Shown: positions 27,914 to 37,336, numbered from the stretch's first letter. The stretch: DNA of 64,000 bases from Chitinophagaceae bacterium (GCA_016710935.1 JADJTY010000003.1:744001-808000), one strand, 5' to 3'. Notes: generated by a model from the sequence alone, not told the origin. Numbers and translations are program-made.

Positions 27914-28702
27914 ATGATACATACCATACTTAAAGATAAAAGCACCAAACTCTTTATTTTACTGGCTGGCATTTTTATAACCAGTGCTTTACTGGCCGAA
28001 ATAATCGGCGTAAAAATATTTTCGCTGGAAGATACTGTTGGTGTGCCCCGTGCCAATATCAATTTGTTTGGCAGCTCTTTTAGTTTTCATTTAACAGCCG
28101 GGGTATTGTTATGGCCCGTTGTTTTTATCATGACGGATATTATTAATGAATATTACGGCAGCCGTGGTGTAAAATTTTTATCGTACCTCACCATTGGGTT
28201 GATCAGTTATGCATTTCTCATTTTCACCGGTGCCATCAACCTGTCTCCATCCGAATATTTTTCTGTTGGTAATGGTATTGATAAACCTGATGATGCTTTC
28301 CGGGGAATTTTTGGCCAGGGCATGTGGATCATCATTGGGTCCATCATCGCCTTTTTGGTGGGGCAGTTGCTGGATGTGCTCATCTTTCACCGCATAAAAA
28401 AAATGACCGGCGAAAAAAATATCTGGCTAAGGGCAACGGGTTCTACGTTGGTATCGCAACTGGTTGACAGCTTTGTGGTACTTTTCATAGCCTTTTATGT
28501 AGGCAAACGCATTCAAACCGGACAGGGCGATGCCTGGAGCCTGCACCAGGTGTTGGTTACCGGCACGGGTAATTATATATATAAATTTGCAGTAGCTATA
28601 TTACTTACCCCCGTTATTTATGGCGTACATGCCTGGATAGAAAGATACCTGGGCAAGGGCCTGGCCTCCGAAATGAAGCAGGCTGCCATGGGGGGTGAAT
28701 AG
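27914..28702 (+). CDS. yhhQ: queuosine precursor transporter (VUT/YhhQ family)
   Basis: 262 aa from ATG 27914; the open frame to 27872 overlaps the previous gene and is less likely. About six membrane helices with family markers VFIMTDIINEYYGSRGVKFL, GQLLDVLIFHRIKK and LVSQLVDSFVVLFIAFY. The family imports queuosine precursors (preQ0/preQ1) for tRNA modification. No queuosine biosynthesis gene lies nearby. Confidence 0.88.
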   Translation: MIHTILKDKSTKLFILLAGIFITSALLAEIIGVKIFSLEDTVGVPRANINLFGSSFSFHLTAGVLLWPVVFIMTDIINEYYGSRGVKFLSYLTIGLISYAFLIFTGAINLSPSEYFSVGNGIDKPDDAFRGIFGQGMWIIIGSIIAFLVGQLLDVLIFHRIKKMTGEKNIWLRATGSTLVSQLVDSFVVLFIAFYVGKRIQTGQGDAWSLHQVLVTGTGNYIYKFAVAILLTPVIYGVHAWIERYLGKGLASEMKQAAMGGE

Positions 28703-28778
28703 ACAGTTCGCTGAATGTCAGTAATTTTTGAGGGGCGTTTTTTGCCAGTACGGTTTTAAATAAGTAACTTAACGCCCT

Positions 28779-31763
28779 TTGAATATTAAAAAAACTACTG
28801 AAGTGCCTATTTCTACCACAGCGTTTTACAACCGTTGCAAAAAATATTTTTTTCTGCTTACTTTATTGCTGGTAGTTAATAAAATATCTGTTGCCCAATG
28901 CCCGCCCAATATTGACTTTGAACAAGGTAATTTCTCCAACTGGCTTATAAATACAGGAAGTTTTAATGGAGCAGTAATTATAAATCCAGTACCTATTTTA
29001 CCAATACCTGGCAGGCATGATATAATTACTTCTTCTACTGTCCCTGCTTTAGATCAATGGGGACAATTTCCCACACTTTGCCCAAATGGAAGTGGTTATT
29101 CGGTAAGGATTGGAGTGGAAAATACAGGTACCAATGCAGACAGGGTAACCTATCGATTTACAATACCGCCAACTCAAAATAATTTTAGTTTAATTTATAA
29201 TTATGCCATTGTTATCAATAACACAGGAGGGCATCCTGCTAATATTCAGCCAAGATTGACAGTTAATGTGAGGAACATTACAGACAACACTGTTGATGCT
29301 TGTGCGTCATTTGATATAGCTTACTCAAATGCAAACCCATTACCAGGTTTTCAGGATGCGCCTTCAAACCCAAGCATCAAATTCAAACCCTGGGCCGCAA
29401 ATTCCATTGATCTAAATGGAAATGCCGGCAAAACCATTGAAATATCTTTTACTGCTACAGGTTGTGGTGCAGGTGGTGGCACACACTTTGGCTATGCCTA
29501 TATAGATGTTAATTCTCAATGCCAGAGTTCATTCCTTGGTTCTGCCTATTGTCCGGATGATACAGCTGTTAATGTGACGGCTCCTTTTGGATATCAATTT
29601 TATAAATGGTGGGATATTACAAACCCAACCGTTCCTTTAGCAACCACTCAAACCATTAATTTTACACCACCCCCACCTTCAGGAATGACACTGCAGGTTG
29701 CATTGGATCCCTTCAATGGATACGGCTGCCCGGATACATTAACCGTTCAACTAATGGATACATTGAACGTATTTGCAACTGCCGGCCCAGACAGGTTATC
29801 CTGTGAGAAAGCACCCGTTCAACTTGGCGTAAACCCAACACCCGGCTTTGTTTATTCCTGGGATCCCGTCACGGATTTAAGTAATCCCAACATATCAAAC
29901 CCAATAGCTACACCTTCGGTAACTACAACTTATGTACTTACTGTTCGGAATTTTGGAGGAGGCTGTTTAACCACCGATACGGTTACAGTAAAGGCTGCTG
30001 TGTTAGATACGACTGTGAATGTTACGGGGCAACTTACAGGATGTATAACGCCGGCTAACCCTACCCGATTAAAAGTGGGAAGGGGTGTTGCAGATAGTAT
30101 ACAATGGTACCGTAATAATATTGCTATACCAGGAGCTACTGATACAGTTTATAATGTAGTACAAACAGGTGCTTACCATGTTACGCTGTTCAGCTTACAG
30201 GGTTGTAATTTAAGCTCTACTGATGTTAATATATTTGTTAATCCTACACCTGTTGTTGATTTTACAACCAATTCTTTTATTCAGTGTTTTAACGGCCACC
30301 AGTTTGTTTTTACCAATAACAGCACCATCGCATTTGGTACTATGAATTACAACTGGAACCTGGGAGATGGTACTATTTTAACAACACCCAATGTAACGCA
30401 CAGTTATGCCGATACCGGTACCTATATTGTCAGACTGATTGTAACATCTGACCAGGGCTGTATTGACAGCATTTCTTATACTGTAACTGTTTACGAAAGC
30501 CCTGTTGCAGCATTTGATGTAAATACAAGAGCTATCTGCCAAAAAATAAATGATTTTATTTTCACCAATTCAAGTACGCTTGGAGTAGGTACCATGAAAT
30601 ACCTGTGGGACTTTGGTGATGGTAATACCGATACCACACTTAATGCCCGCCATTATTACAGAAACCCCGGTACTTATACCGTAAGACTTACCAGTACATC
30701 AGATAAAGGCTGTCCTAATGATTCGGCTTTTAATATTACAGTCAATCCCGAACCTGTAGTTGGCTTTAGCGAACCCAATGCAGAACAGTGTTTTGGAAAC
30801 AACCAGTTCAATTTTATAAATACCAGCACCGTACTTACAGGCAGCATGCAATACCTATGGAATTTTGGTGATGGCACCACATCTACCTTTACAAATGCCA
30901 CACACAGCTATACTGCAGCCGGCGAATACACGGTTAAAATGGTGGCAACAACGGATAGTGGCTGTGTGGACAGTATCTATAAAAACGTAAAAATATTCAA
31001 GTACGCCATTGCCGATTTTAAAGTAGATCCTGCCTGTGTAAACCAGCGCCTGGCTTTATTTAATCAAACCATCAATACATCGCCATCTGTATTAACCTGG
31101 TTATGGGAATTTGGAAACGGGGCAACAGCTGCTGTATATAACCCGGTTTACAGTTATCCTGCCGCAGGAACCTATACGATAAAATTATCTGTAAGCAATA
31201 TTCATTGCCCGCAAACAGTGTCTGTTAAGCAAATGGATATTACAATTGATGAACCATTACCGGGTACCAGGTATGCCGATGTGGTAGCAGTGATGAATTT
31301 TCCGGAACAGCTGCAGGCCAGGCAAATTGCCAATACTGTTTTATGGACACCGGCAACCAGCCTTGATCTTCCTAACAGCTACAGGCCAACCTTTAAAGGG
31401 CTTGCATCGCAACTGTATCATGTTCAGTTAAAAACAAAAACCGGTTGTGTTACAGTAGATACGCAAATGGTAAACATTAAAAAGAAGATCGAGATCTATG
31501 TTCCTAATACCTTTACGCCCGATGGCAATGGACGTAACGATTACCTGTACCCGGTATTAATGGGCTTTAAAACCCTGAAGACCTTTAAAGTATTTGACCG
31601 CTGGGGTAAATTATTATTCCATACTACAACCGAAAGGCCGGGATGGGATGGCAGGGTTAAAGGCGACCGGCAGGAAATACAAACGGTTGTTTGGATGGTA
31701 GAAGCAGTTGATGTGGATGGCGTAACACACAAACGACAGGGCTCAACGGTTATATTACACTAG
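28779..31763 (+). CDS. secreted PKD-domain protein with T9SS type B (gliding-motility-type) C-terminal domain
   Basis: 994 aa. No ATG precedes the signal peptide (YFFLLTLLLVVNKISVAQC), so TTG 28779 or GTG 28803 must be used. An N-terminal lectin/jelly-roll-like region (FEQGNFSNWLINTGSF to about 245) is followed by a WDPVTDLSNPNISNPIA adhesive repeat, an Ig-like repeat and four PKD domains (WNLGDGT, WDFGDGN, WNFGDGT, WEFGNGA). The end has the CHU_C/T9SS type B signature PNTFTPDGNGRND ... FKVFDRWGKLLFHT ... WDGR. Such proteins are exported by the T9SS and anchored or released at the surface. A terminator follows 15 bases after the stop. Confidence 0.88.
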   Translation: MNIKKTTEVPISTTAFYNRCKKYFFLLTLLLVVNKISVAQCPPNIDFEQGNFSNWLINTGSFNGAVIINPVPILPIPGRHDIITSSTVPALDQWGQFPTLCPNGSGYSVRIGVENTGTNADRVTYRFTIPPTQNNFSLIYNYAIVINNTGGHPANIQPRLTVNVRNITDNTVDACASFDIAYSNANPLPGFQDAPSNPSIKFKPWAANSIDLNGNAGKTIEISFTATGCGAGGGTHFGYAYIDVNSQCQSSFLGSAYCPDDTAVNVTAPFGYQFYKWWDITNPTVPLATTQTINFTPPPPSGMTLQVALDPFNGYGCPDTLTVQLMDTLNVFATAGPDRLSCEKAPVQLGVNPTPGFVYSWDPVTDLSNPNISNPIATPSVTTTYVLTVRNFGGGCLTTDTVTVKAAVLDTTVNVTGQLTGCITPANPTRLKVGRGVADSIQWYRNNIAIPGATDTVYNVVQTGAYHVTLFSLQGCNLSSTDVNIFVNPTPVVDFTTNSFIQCFNGHQFVFTNNSTIAFGTMNYNWNLGDGTILTTPNVTHSYADTGTYIVRLIVTSDQGCIDSISYTVTVYESPVAAFDVNTRAICQKINDFIFTNSSTLGVGTMKYLWDFGDGNTDTTLNARHYYRNPGTYTVRLTSTSDKGCPNDSAFNITVNPEPVVGFSEPNAEQCFGNNQFNFINTSTVLTGSMQYLWNFGDGTTSTFTNATHSYTAAGEYTVKMVATTDSGCVDSIYKNVKIFKYAIADFKVDPACVNQRLALFNQTINTSPSVLTWLWEFGNGATAAVYNPVYSYPAAGTYTIKLSVSNIHCPQTVSVKQMDITIDEPLPGTRYADVVAVMNFPEQLQARQIANTVLWTPATSLDLPNSYRPTFKGLASQLYHVQLKTKTGCVTVDTQMVNIKKKIEIYVPNTFTPDGNGRNDYLYPVLMGFKTLKTFKVFDRWGKLLFHTTTERPGWDGRVKGDRQEIQTVVWMVEAVDVDGVTHKRQGSTVILH

Positions 31764-31778
31764 AAGAATTTAATAGAA

Positions 31779-31806
31779 AAGAGGCTGTCTGAAAAGACAG
31801 CCTCTT
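31779..31806 (+). terminator. Rho-independent terminator after the PKD protein
   Basis: AAGAGGCTGTCT and AGACAGCCTCTT pair perfectly around a GAAA loop, followed by T-rich sequence. Confidence 0.8.
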
Positions 31807-31852
31807 TAATTCCATAAAGAAAAAATTATTGATTATAAAAACAATATTTTTT

Positions 31853-32047
31853 TTACATCAGCCTTCTTCTCATTGCCATGGCTGATTTTTGTCTTTTTTG
31901 CAAATTCCACAAATCCAGGTGACTGAATGTGCGGTCTCCACTGTTAAATTTTACATCAACAGCAAGGGTCTCTTTTGTTTCCTGCAATAATTCTTTCAGG
32001 TCTTTTTTACTAAGCGGTGTACCTACACCCATTACTTCACTTTTCAT
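31853..32047 (-). CDS. small basic protein of unknown function
   Basis: 64 aa starting MKSEVMGVGTPLSKKDLKEL, with a charged helix (KKDLKELLQETKETLAVD) and a basic end (QKRQKSAMAMRRRLM). No cysteine, no signal peptide. Support for a real gene comes from its start lying exactly 25 bases behind the same two-part element that precedes dapF. No function is assigned. Confidence 0.55.
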   Translation of the reverse strand: MKSEVMGVGTPLSKKDLKELLQETKETLAVDVKFNSGDRTFSHLDLWNLQKRQKSAMAMRRRLM

Positions 32048-32072
32048 GGTTTTATATTTATTGTTTTTTGTA

Positions 32073-32136
32073 ACATGGAATTCGCCTGTTTACATTTCCT
32101 TTTTGTTTTAACATGCAGGATGGCTCATTTCATATT
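32073..32136 (-). promoter_or_regulatory. two-part conserved upstream element, copy 1
   Basis: Read on the minus strand: AATATGAAATGAGCCAT, 32 bases, AGGCGAATTCCATGT, then 25 bases to the start of the 64-aa gene. The two boxes are imperfect inverted repeats of each other (10 of 14 positions). The same pair, with the same 25-base distance, precedes dapF. Confidence 0.55.
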
Positions 32137-32717
32137 TCTGTTTTTTATTCATTACACATTTTTGCTCAATCAGGCAGGCGTAGCTGCCGGGCAGATAGTT
32201 TTTGGGCAAACAGGAGGCTTTTTAAGCCAAAATCGCGGTATTTCTGAATTGCGGCGCAAATATACAACACATACACTTCAGGGCAAGGCTAAACAGGTAA
32301 TTATCTAATTAATGAAATGTTAAACAGGGCTTTATGTTGCAAAAAAACTAACTGGTCAAGTACTTAAACGCGGGCTGGGATCATTGGCGCTGGTCCTTGC
32401 ACCCGATATCAGGGTTTTTTTCGCAGTGCTTCAGTTTTATTAAGAGCTTACTGCGATGAAATTCAAATAATAAAGCTCAGTTCAACAGGTATTCCTGCCT
32501 ATTCATTCAAAAAAACATTGCTTAAAAGAATCGGTTGTTGATTAAACAATTCAATGGTTCTCCTGTTTTAACAGGTATTAAAAACATCAACATGAGAACG
32601 TATATCTGACAATGATTATTGTCATGAAATCGGTTGTTGTTTCATGACCAATTCATTAAAAAAGTAAATCACAATTATCATAACTTTATTGCCTAAAACA
32701 ACTAAACAAAATATAGT
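32137..32717. other. gene-free region upstream of katG
   Basis: No credible gene. It contains a G/C-rich imperfect palindrome (CAGGCAGGCGTAGCTGCCGGGCAG-like, 32171-32194), AT-rich sequence, and the palindromes of the katG promoter at 32607-32648. A 77-codon open frame at 32075-32308 lacks protein-like features. Confidence 0.5.
32607..32698 (+). promoter_or_regulatory. katG promoter region with two palindromes
   Basis: TGACAATGATTATTGTCA (32607-32624) is a near-perfect 9+9 palindrome resembling Fur/PerR-family operators. Overlapping it, GTCATGAAA (32621-32629) and TTTCATGAC (32640-32648) form a perfect inverted repeat with a 10-base spacer. A -7-like TAACTTTA lies at 32691-32698, about 20 bases before the start codon. 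Peroxide- or iron-responsive control of katG is inference. Confidence 0.5.
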
Positions 32718-34916
32718 ATGGAAAGTAATGCAACCCAGGGCCAATGCCCGTTTTCGGGCGGAGCTTTAAAGAAAAGTGCTGGTGGCGGTACCAGCAACCG
32801 CGATTGGTGGCCAAACCAATTAAACCTGAATATCCTACGGCAACATTCAAACCTGTCTGATCCGATGGGTGAATCATTTAATTATGCAACGGAATTTAAA
32901 ACGCTCGATTTGGACGCGGTAAAGAAAGACATCTTCGATCTGATGACAACCTCCCAGGATTGGTGGCCCGCTGATTATGGACACTACGGGCCTTTCTTTA
33001 TTCGTATGGCCTGGCATAGCGCAGGTACTTACCGTATTCACGATGGCCGCGGTGGAGGAGGTTCGGGCACACAGCGTTTTGCACCACTCAATAGTTGGCC
33101 CGATAATGCCAATCTCGATAAGGCACGCTTACTGTTATGGCCAGTAAAGAAAAAATACGGCAGGAAACTTTCGTGGGCCGATCTGATGATACTCACAGGC
33201 AATTGTGCCCTGGAATCGATGGGCTTTAAAACCTTTGGTTTTGGTGGCGGGCGTGAAGATATCTGGGAAGCTCCGGAAGACATTTATTGGGGCTCTGAAA
33301 CCGAATGGTTGGGAGATAAAAGATATAGCGGCGACCGCGAACTGGAGAATCCGCTTGGAGCTGTTCAGATGGGGCTTATCTATGTAAATCCTGAAGGGCC
33401 TAATGGCAATCCTGATCCATTGGCTGCAGCCCGTGATATTCGTGAAACCTTTGGGCGTATGGCAATGAATGATGAAGAGACTGTAGCATTGATTGCCGGT
33501 GGCCACTCATTTGGAAAAACACATGGTGCTGCCGATCCGGGCAAATATGTTGGCCGTGAACCGGCAGCAGCAGGTATTGAGGAACAAAGCCAGGGCTGGA
33601 ATAATACATTCGGCACGGGTAATGCCGGAGATACCATTACCAGCGGTCTTGAAGGTGCATGGACAACCACACCTACCCAATGGAGCAACAATTTTTTTGA
33701 GAACCTGTTTGGTTACGAGTGGGAATTAACTAAAAGCCCTGCCGGTGCTCAACAGTGGAAACCGAAAGGAGATGCAGGTGCCGGTTTAGTACCCGATGCT
33801 CACGATGCTTCAAAACGCCATGCACCATTTATGCTTACTACCGATCTGGCATTGCGAATAGATCCTGCGTATGAAAAGATTTCAAGGCACTTCTTCGAAA
33901 ATCCGGATCAGTTTGCAGATGCGTTTGCAAGGGCATGGTTCAAACTCACACATCGTGATATGGGCCCACGCTCACGTTATCTTGGTAAAGAAGTACCGGC
34001 TGAAGAACTGATCTGGCAAGACCCTGTGCCGGCTGTTACCTATGAATTGATAAACGATAGCGATGTTGCAGAACTAAAGGGAAAGATAGCTGCTTCGGGG
34101 CTTACCGTATCTCAACTGGTTTCTACTGCCTGGGCATCCGCTTCCACATTCCGTGGTTCTGATAAACGTGGTGGTGCCAATGGAGCCCGCATTCGTCTTG
34201 CTCCGCAGAAATACTGGGAAGTTAATAATCCTGCTGAACTTACTACAATACTGGATACCCTTGAGGGCATCCAGGCTGCATTCAACAATGCGCAAACCCG
34301 CAATAAGAAAATTTCTGTTGCCGATATCATTGTACTGGCTGGCTGTGTAGGTATTGAACAGGCAGCCATGAATGCCGGTATTACCATAACAGTGCCTTTT
34401 ACTGCAGGGCGTAATGATGCATCGCAGGAACAGACCGATGTAGAATCATTTGCTGTATTGGAACCGGTTGCAGATGGTTTCCGTAATTATAAAAAGAACA
34501 GATCCACAGCATCAGCAGAAGAAATGCTGATAGACAAAGCGCAACTGTTAAGACTTACAACACCTGAACTGACAGTGCTTGTTGGTGGTATGCGTGTGTT
34601 AAACACAAATACCGGAGCAACTACACATGGCGTATTTACAAATAACCCCGGAGCACTTACCAACGATTTTTTTGCAAACCTGCTCGACTTTGGTACAACC
34701 TGGAAAGCAACTTCGGATGCGAAAGATGTATTTGAGGGTAGCGACCGTAAGACAGGTGAAGTTAAGTGGACAGCAACCCGTGTTGATCTTATTTTTGGTT
34801 CCAACTCAGAGTTGCGTGCGCTTGCAGAAGTATATGCATGTGAAGATTCGAAAGAGAAATTTGTGCAGGATTTTGTAGCAGCATGGACTAAGGTGATGAA
34901 CCTGGATCGTTTCTGA
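32718..34916 (+). CDS. katG: catalase-peroxidase
   Basis: 732 aa, full length for KatG; removes hydrogen peroxide with a haem cofactor. The N-terminal active half has the distal R/W/H in RMAWHSAGTYR, the adduct Tyr in GLIYVNPEGPNG and the adduct Met in GRMAMNDEET, with the proximal His in AGGHSFGKTHGA. The C-terminal half is the degenerate duplicate (LVSTAWASASTFRGSDKRGGANGARIRL). No signal peptide. It is a single-gene unit ended by a terminator, with an elaborate upstream region carrying palindromes. Confidence 0.97.
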   Translation: MESNATQGQCPFSGGALKKSAGGGTSNRDWWPNQLNLNILRQHSNLSDPMGESFNYATEFKTLDLDAVKKDIFDLMTTSQDWWPADYGHYGPFFIRMAWHSAGTYRIHDGRGGGGSGTQRFAPLNSWPDNANLDKARLLLWPVKKKYGRKLSWADLMILTGNCALESMGFKTFGFGGGREDIWEAPEDIYWGSETEWLGDKRYSGDRELENPLGAVQMGLIYVNPEGPNGNPDPLAAARDIRETFGRMAMNDEETVALIAGGHSFGKTHGAADPGKYVGREPAAAGIEEQSQGWNNTFGTGNAGDTITSGLEGAWTTTPTQWSNNFFENLFGYEWELTKSPAGAQQWKPKGDAGAGLVPDAHDASKRHAPFMLTTDLALRIDPAYEKISRHFFENPDQFADAFARAWFKLTHRDMGPRSRYLGKEVPAEELIWQDPVPAVTYELINDSDVAELKGKIAASGLTVSQLVSTAWASASTFRGSDKRGGANGARIRLAPQKYWEVNNPAELTTILDTLEGIQAAFNNAQTRNKKISVADIIVLAGCVGIEQAAMNAGITITVPFTAGRNDASQEQTDVESFAVLEPVADGFRNYKKNRSTASAEEMLIDKAQLLRLTTPELTVLVGGMRVLNTNTGATTHGVFTNNPGALTNDFFANLLDFGTTWKATSDAKDVFEGSDRKTGEVKWTATRVDLIFGSNSELRALAEVYACEDSKEKFVQDFVAAWTKVMNLDRF

Positions 34917-34948
34917 TCTGTTTGATTTCTGATGATGTATGTAATTTT

Positions 34949-34979
34949 TAAAAGGTGGCCTTTCTTCGGCAACCTTTTA
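34949..34979 (+). terminator. terminator hairpin after katG
   Basis: TAAAAGGT and ACCTTTTA form the stem, extended by GGCC/GGC pairing, between katG and rnpB. Confidence 0.6.
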
Positions 34980-35039
34980 TATTTGGATAAACAATTCAAT
35001 TGATCTGCATCTCAAATAAATAAAATCTACCTTTGTCGG

Positions 35040-35467
35040 CTATCAGCCGGGTTATCGTTCTCTAATTTATTAGGGGAAGGAAAGTCCGGACAGCACAGAG
35101 CAACACACCGGTTAACAACCGGCTTCGGAATGTTTAGTGGAGACACTAACCATGGCGAAAGAGACAGGGCCACAGAAAATTACCGCTCCTCTCTTGACAT
35201 ACTTCGACAAGCTCAGTATGACAAGAGAGGAGTAAGGGTGAAAACGTGAGGTAAGAGCTCACGGGTTTTTGCAGTAATGCATCAATCGGGTAAACCTTGT
35301 GTGCTGTAATGCCACGTAAACCGGCGTTTGAGGGCGGCTCGTCCGATGCCGAAGGGTAGGCAGCAAGATTGTAACAGTAATGTTGCAGCCAGATAAATGA
35401 TAACCGGGTGTTTGACCTTTAGCTTGGTTACACAAACACTTACAGAATCCGGCTTACAGGCTGATAG
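35040..35467 (+). ncRNA. rnpB: RNase P RNA (class A)
   Basis: Catalytic RNA that trims tRNA 5' ends. The 5' conserved core GGGGAAGGAAAGTCCGGAC followed by AGCACAGAGCA, and the 3' core ACAGAATCCGGCTTACAGG are unmistakable. The P1 helix sets the ends: CTATCAGCC (35040-35048) pairs with GGCTGATAG (35459-35467). In the region of the variable P12 helix (about 35193-35232) an interspersed hairpin repeat, with CTTCGACAAGCTCAGTA at its core, extends the arm. Confidence 0.93.
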
Positions 35468-35476
35468 ATTTTTATT

Positions 35477-35515
35477 AATTATAATGGGCTTGCCGCAGGC
35501 AAGCCCATTATAATT
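35477..35515 (+). terminator. 18-bp perfect hairpin after rnpB
   Basis: Arms 35477-35494 and 35498-35515 are perfectly complementary (GGGCTTGCC / GGCAAGCCC core), loop GCA, followed by TTTTG. It probably ends rnpB transcription and may also serve the convergent gene. Confidence 0.7.
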
Positions 35516-35520
35516 TTGTA

Positions 35521-35604
35521 CTGACATTTCGATGATAGGAAAAATCTGTATTTTATTTTTGTTTTCTTTTTAGATTTCTCCTATCGTCGAAATGACAAAA
35601 CTGT
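35521..35604. repeat. MITE-like inverted repeat with ATTTCGA termini
   Basis: TGACATTTCGATGATAGGA (35521-35539) and TCCTATCGTCGAAATGACA (near 35578-35596) are imperfect inverted repeats around a T-rich centre. It fits a non-coding, hairpin-forming interspersed element between rnpB and the hydrolase gene. Confidence 0.55.
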
Positions 35605-35605
35605 T

Positions 35606-36649
35606 TTATTTACTTTTCTCCGCTTTAAAGGTTCCGCCATCCACATCTTTAATAAACTGTATCAATCCCGGAAAATAATTTTTCTGGTCATCATACATAC
35701 TCATATGGCTGCCGTTGGGGCAGGTTATTGATCTTCCATTTTGCACCTGCGTGCTTACCCATTTCATATGTTCAGGGTCCATCGTGTCGTATTTGCCGCC
35801 GATGGTGAGTGTTGGCGTTTTTATTTTAGGTAACTCTTTGGTAACATCCCAGTTTATTAAATTGCCGCCAATACCAAATTCGCTGGGCCCCTGCATGGTA
35901 ACATACAACGACTGGTTCATTTTTGAAAGCCCACGATTCAATGGCTCCGGCCACTGGTCTAATGGTATGCGGCAAATATGTTTTGCATAAAAATGCGGCA
36001 TTAATAATTCCATATATTTTGGATTTTGAAAATCACGTTTGGCCTCTATCTGCCGGATGGTATCTAACACTTTTGGATCAAACTGGGGAGCCAGTACTTC
36101 CTGGGCATATTTACCGTAATCCGGACAACTCATCATCATATTACTGATGATAAGACCTTTCAGATTATCCTGGTATTTTAATGCATATTGCATGGCTAGA
36201 ATGCCGCCCCAGCTATGGCCCAGTAAATAAAAATTGTCTTTGTTTAAATGTAATGCCTTGCGAACCTGCTCTACTTCTTCTACAAAGCGTCCCAAATCCC
36301 ACATCGTAGTGTCTTTAGGATCATCGCTCAGGCCGCAACCAAGCTGATCATAATAGATCAGTTCAACGCCTTCCGGCAGTAAAAAATTTTCGAAACATTC
36401 AAAATATTCATGGGTAGCACCCGGACCACCGTTCAATAACAGCAATTTTATTTTTGGGTTGTTGCCGATACGTTTTGTCCATACATTGAATTTACCTTTC
36501 GGTGTTTCAATAGGAATTACTTTAACACCACCTGTTTGTATCTCTTTGTACAGATCATCTGTTGCTGCAACAACGGTTTCTTTGTTATTATTGTTACTGT
36601 TGCAACTAATAATTGCAAGAACAATAATCGAGCATAGTAATCTTTTCAT
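35606..36649 (-). CDS. lipoprotein alpha/beta hydrolase, proline-iminopeptidase-like
   Basis: 347 aa. A lipobox (IISC, C16) and Asn-rich linker indicate membrane anchoring. The body is an alpha/beta hydrolase of the S33 type: oxyanion motif LNGGPGATHEYFE, YYDQLGCGLSD, nucleophile elbow GHSWGG, acid Asp in GGKYDTMDP and His in NGSHMSMYDD. The expected activity is removal of N-terminal proline or other small residues from peptides; substrate inferred from the family. It stands alone between rnpB and the dapF block on the minus strand. Confidence 0.88.
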   Translation of the reverse strand: MKRLLCSIIVLAIISCNSNNNNKETVVAATDDLYKEIQTGGVKVIPIETPKGKFNVWTKRIGNNPKIKLLLLNGGPGATHEYFECFENFLLPEGVELIYYDQLGCGLSDDPKDTTMWDLGRFVEEVEQVRKALHLNKDNFYLLGHSWGGILAMQYALKYQDNLKGLIISNMMMSCPDYGKYAQEVLAPQFDPKVLDTIRQIEAKRDFQNPKYMELLMPHFYAKHICRIPLDQWPEPLNRGLSKMNQSLYVTMQGPSEFGIGGNLINWDVTKELPKIKTPTLTIGGKYDTMDPEHMKWVSTQVQNGRSITCPNGSHMSMYDDQKNYFPGLIQFIKDVDGGTFKAEKSK

Positions 36650-36727
36650 AAATCAGTTTTTTTAGTAGTGGCAACTTAGCCCATGAAGACACAAAGCGCA
36701 CAAAGTTTTCTTTGTTACTCAGCTGCT

Positions 36728-37336
36728 TTATAGAATATATAACTCCTTAAAGATAGTTTGTTTTACAGAAGGCCAGTCGTCGTTGATAAAACTGTAGTAA
36801 ACGGTATCCCTGGTTACTCCAACATCATTGATACTGTGCTTTCGTAAAACACCTTCCCTTACAGCACCAATCTTTTCCATGGCCCGCTGCGATTTTAAAT
36901 TGGTGCCGGCAGTTTTTAATTCTACCCGGTTAAGGTTTAATGTTTCAAAAGCAAACTGCAGCATCAGAAATTTATTATGTTTGTTGATGCCGCTGCCATG
37001 CAGCAGCGGATCTATCCATGTCCACCCAATTTCCAAACGCTTGTCTTTAAAAGAAATATTAGCATACCGGGTGCAGCCAACATAGCGGTTCTCTTTTTTG
37101 TCAAACATGGCAAAAGGATAGGAGGCTTTGTTTTCACGTTCCTTTAATGCAGTATTAAAATAATGCCTGAAACTATTTTCATCCGTGATATTGGCAAGGG
37201 TGAATTTCCAGATATCACTGTTGCTGAGGGCAATGGCCATCAGTGCATCAAAATGCTTTACAGTAAGCGGCTCCAGTCTTGCCCGGGCATCTTCCAGTAT
37301 GATCTCCTGTTCAAAGAATTTATCGGGTGTTATCAT
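36728..37336 (-). CDS. GNAT acetyltransferase (RimJ/RimL-like)
   Basis: 202 aa, cytoplasmic. Family pattern: IILEDARARLEPLTVKHFDAL, RYANISFKDKRLEIGWTWI, acetyl-CoA region LLHGSGINKHNKFLMLQFAFE and AMEKIGAVREGVLRKH. Transfers acetyl groups to an N-terminal or small-molecule amine; target unknown. Its ATG overlaps the stop of the NUDIX gene (ATGA), making it the last gene of the overlapping run from dapF. Confidence 0.88.
   Translation of the reverse strand: MITPDKFFEQEIILEDARARLEPLTVKHFDALMAIALSNSDIWKFTLANITDENSFRHYFNTALKERENKASYPFAMFDKKENRYVGCTRYANISFKDKRLEIGWTWIDPLLHGSGINKHNKFLMLQFAFETLNLNRVELKTAGTNLKSQRAMEKIGAVREGVLRKHSINDVGVTRDTVYYSFINDDWPSVKQTIFKELYIL

Noticed and set aside
31853..32047. 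The 64-aa protein as a RiPP (lanthipeptide-type) precursor.
   Set aside because: No cysteines, no recognisable leader and no modification enzyme nearby.
32075..32308. 77-codon frame upstream of katG.
   Set aside because: It runs through the two-part regulatory element and a palindrome and has no domain-like sequence.
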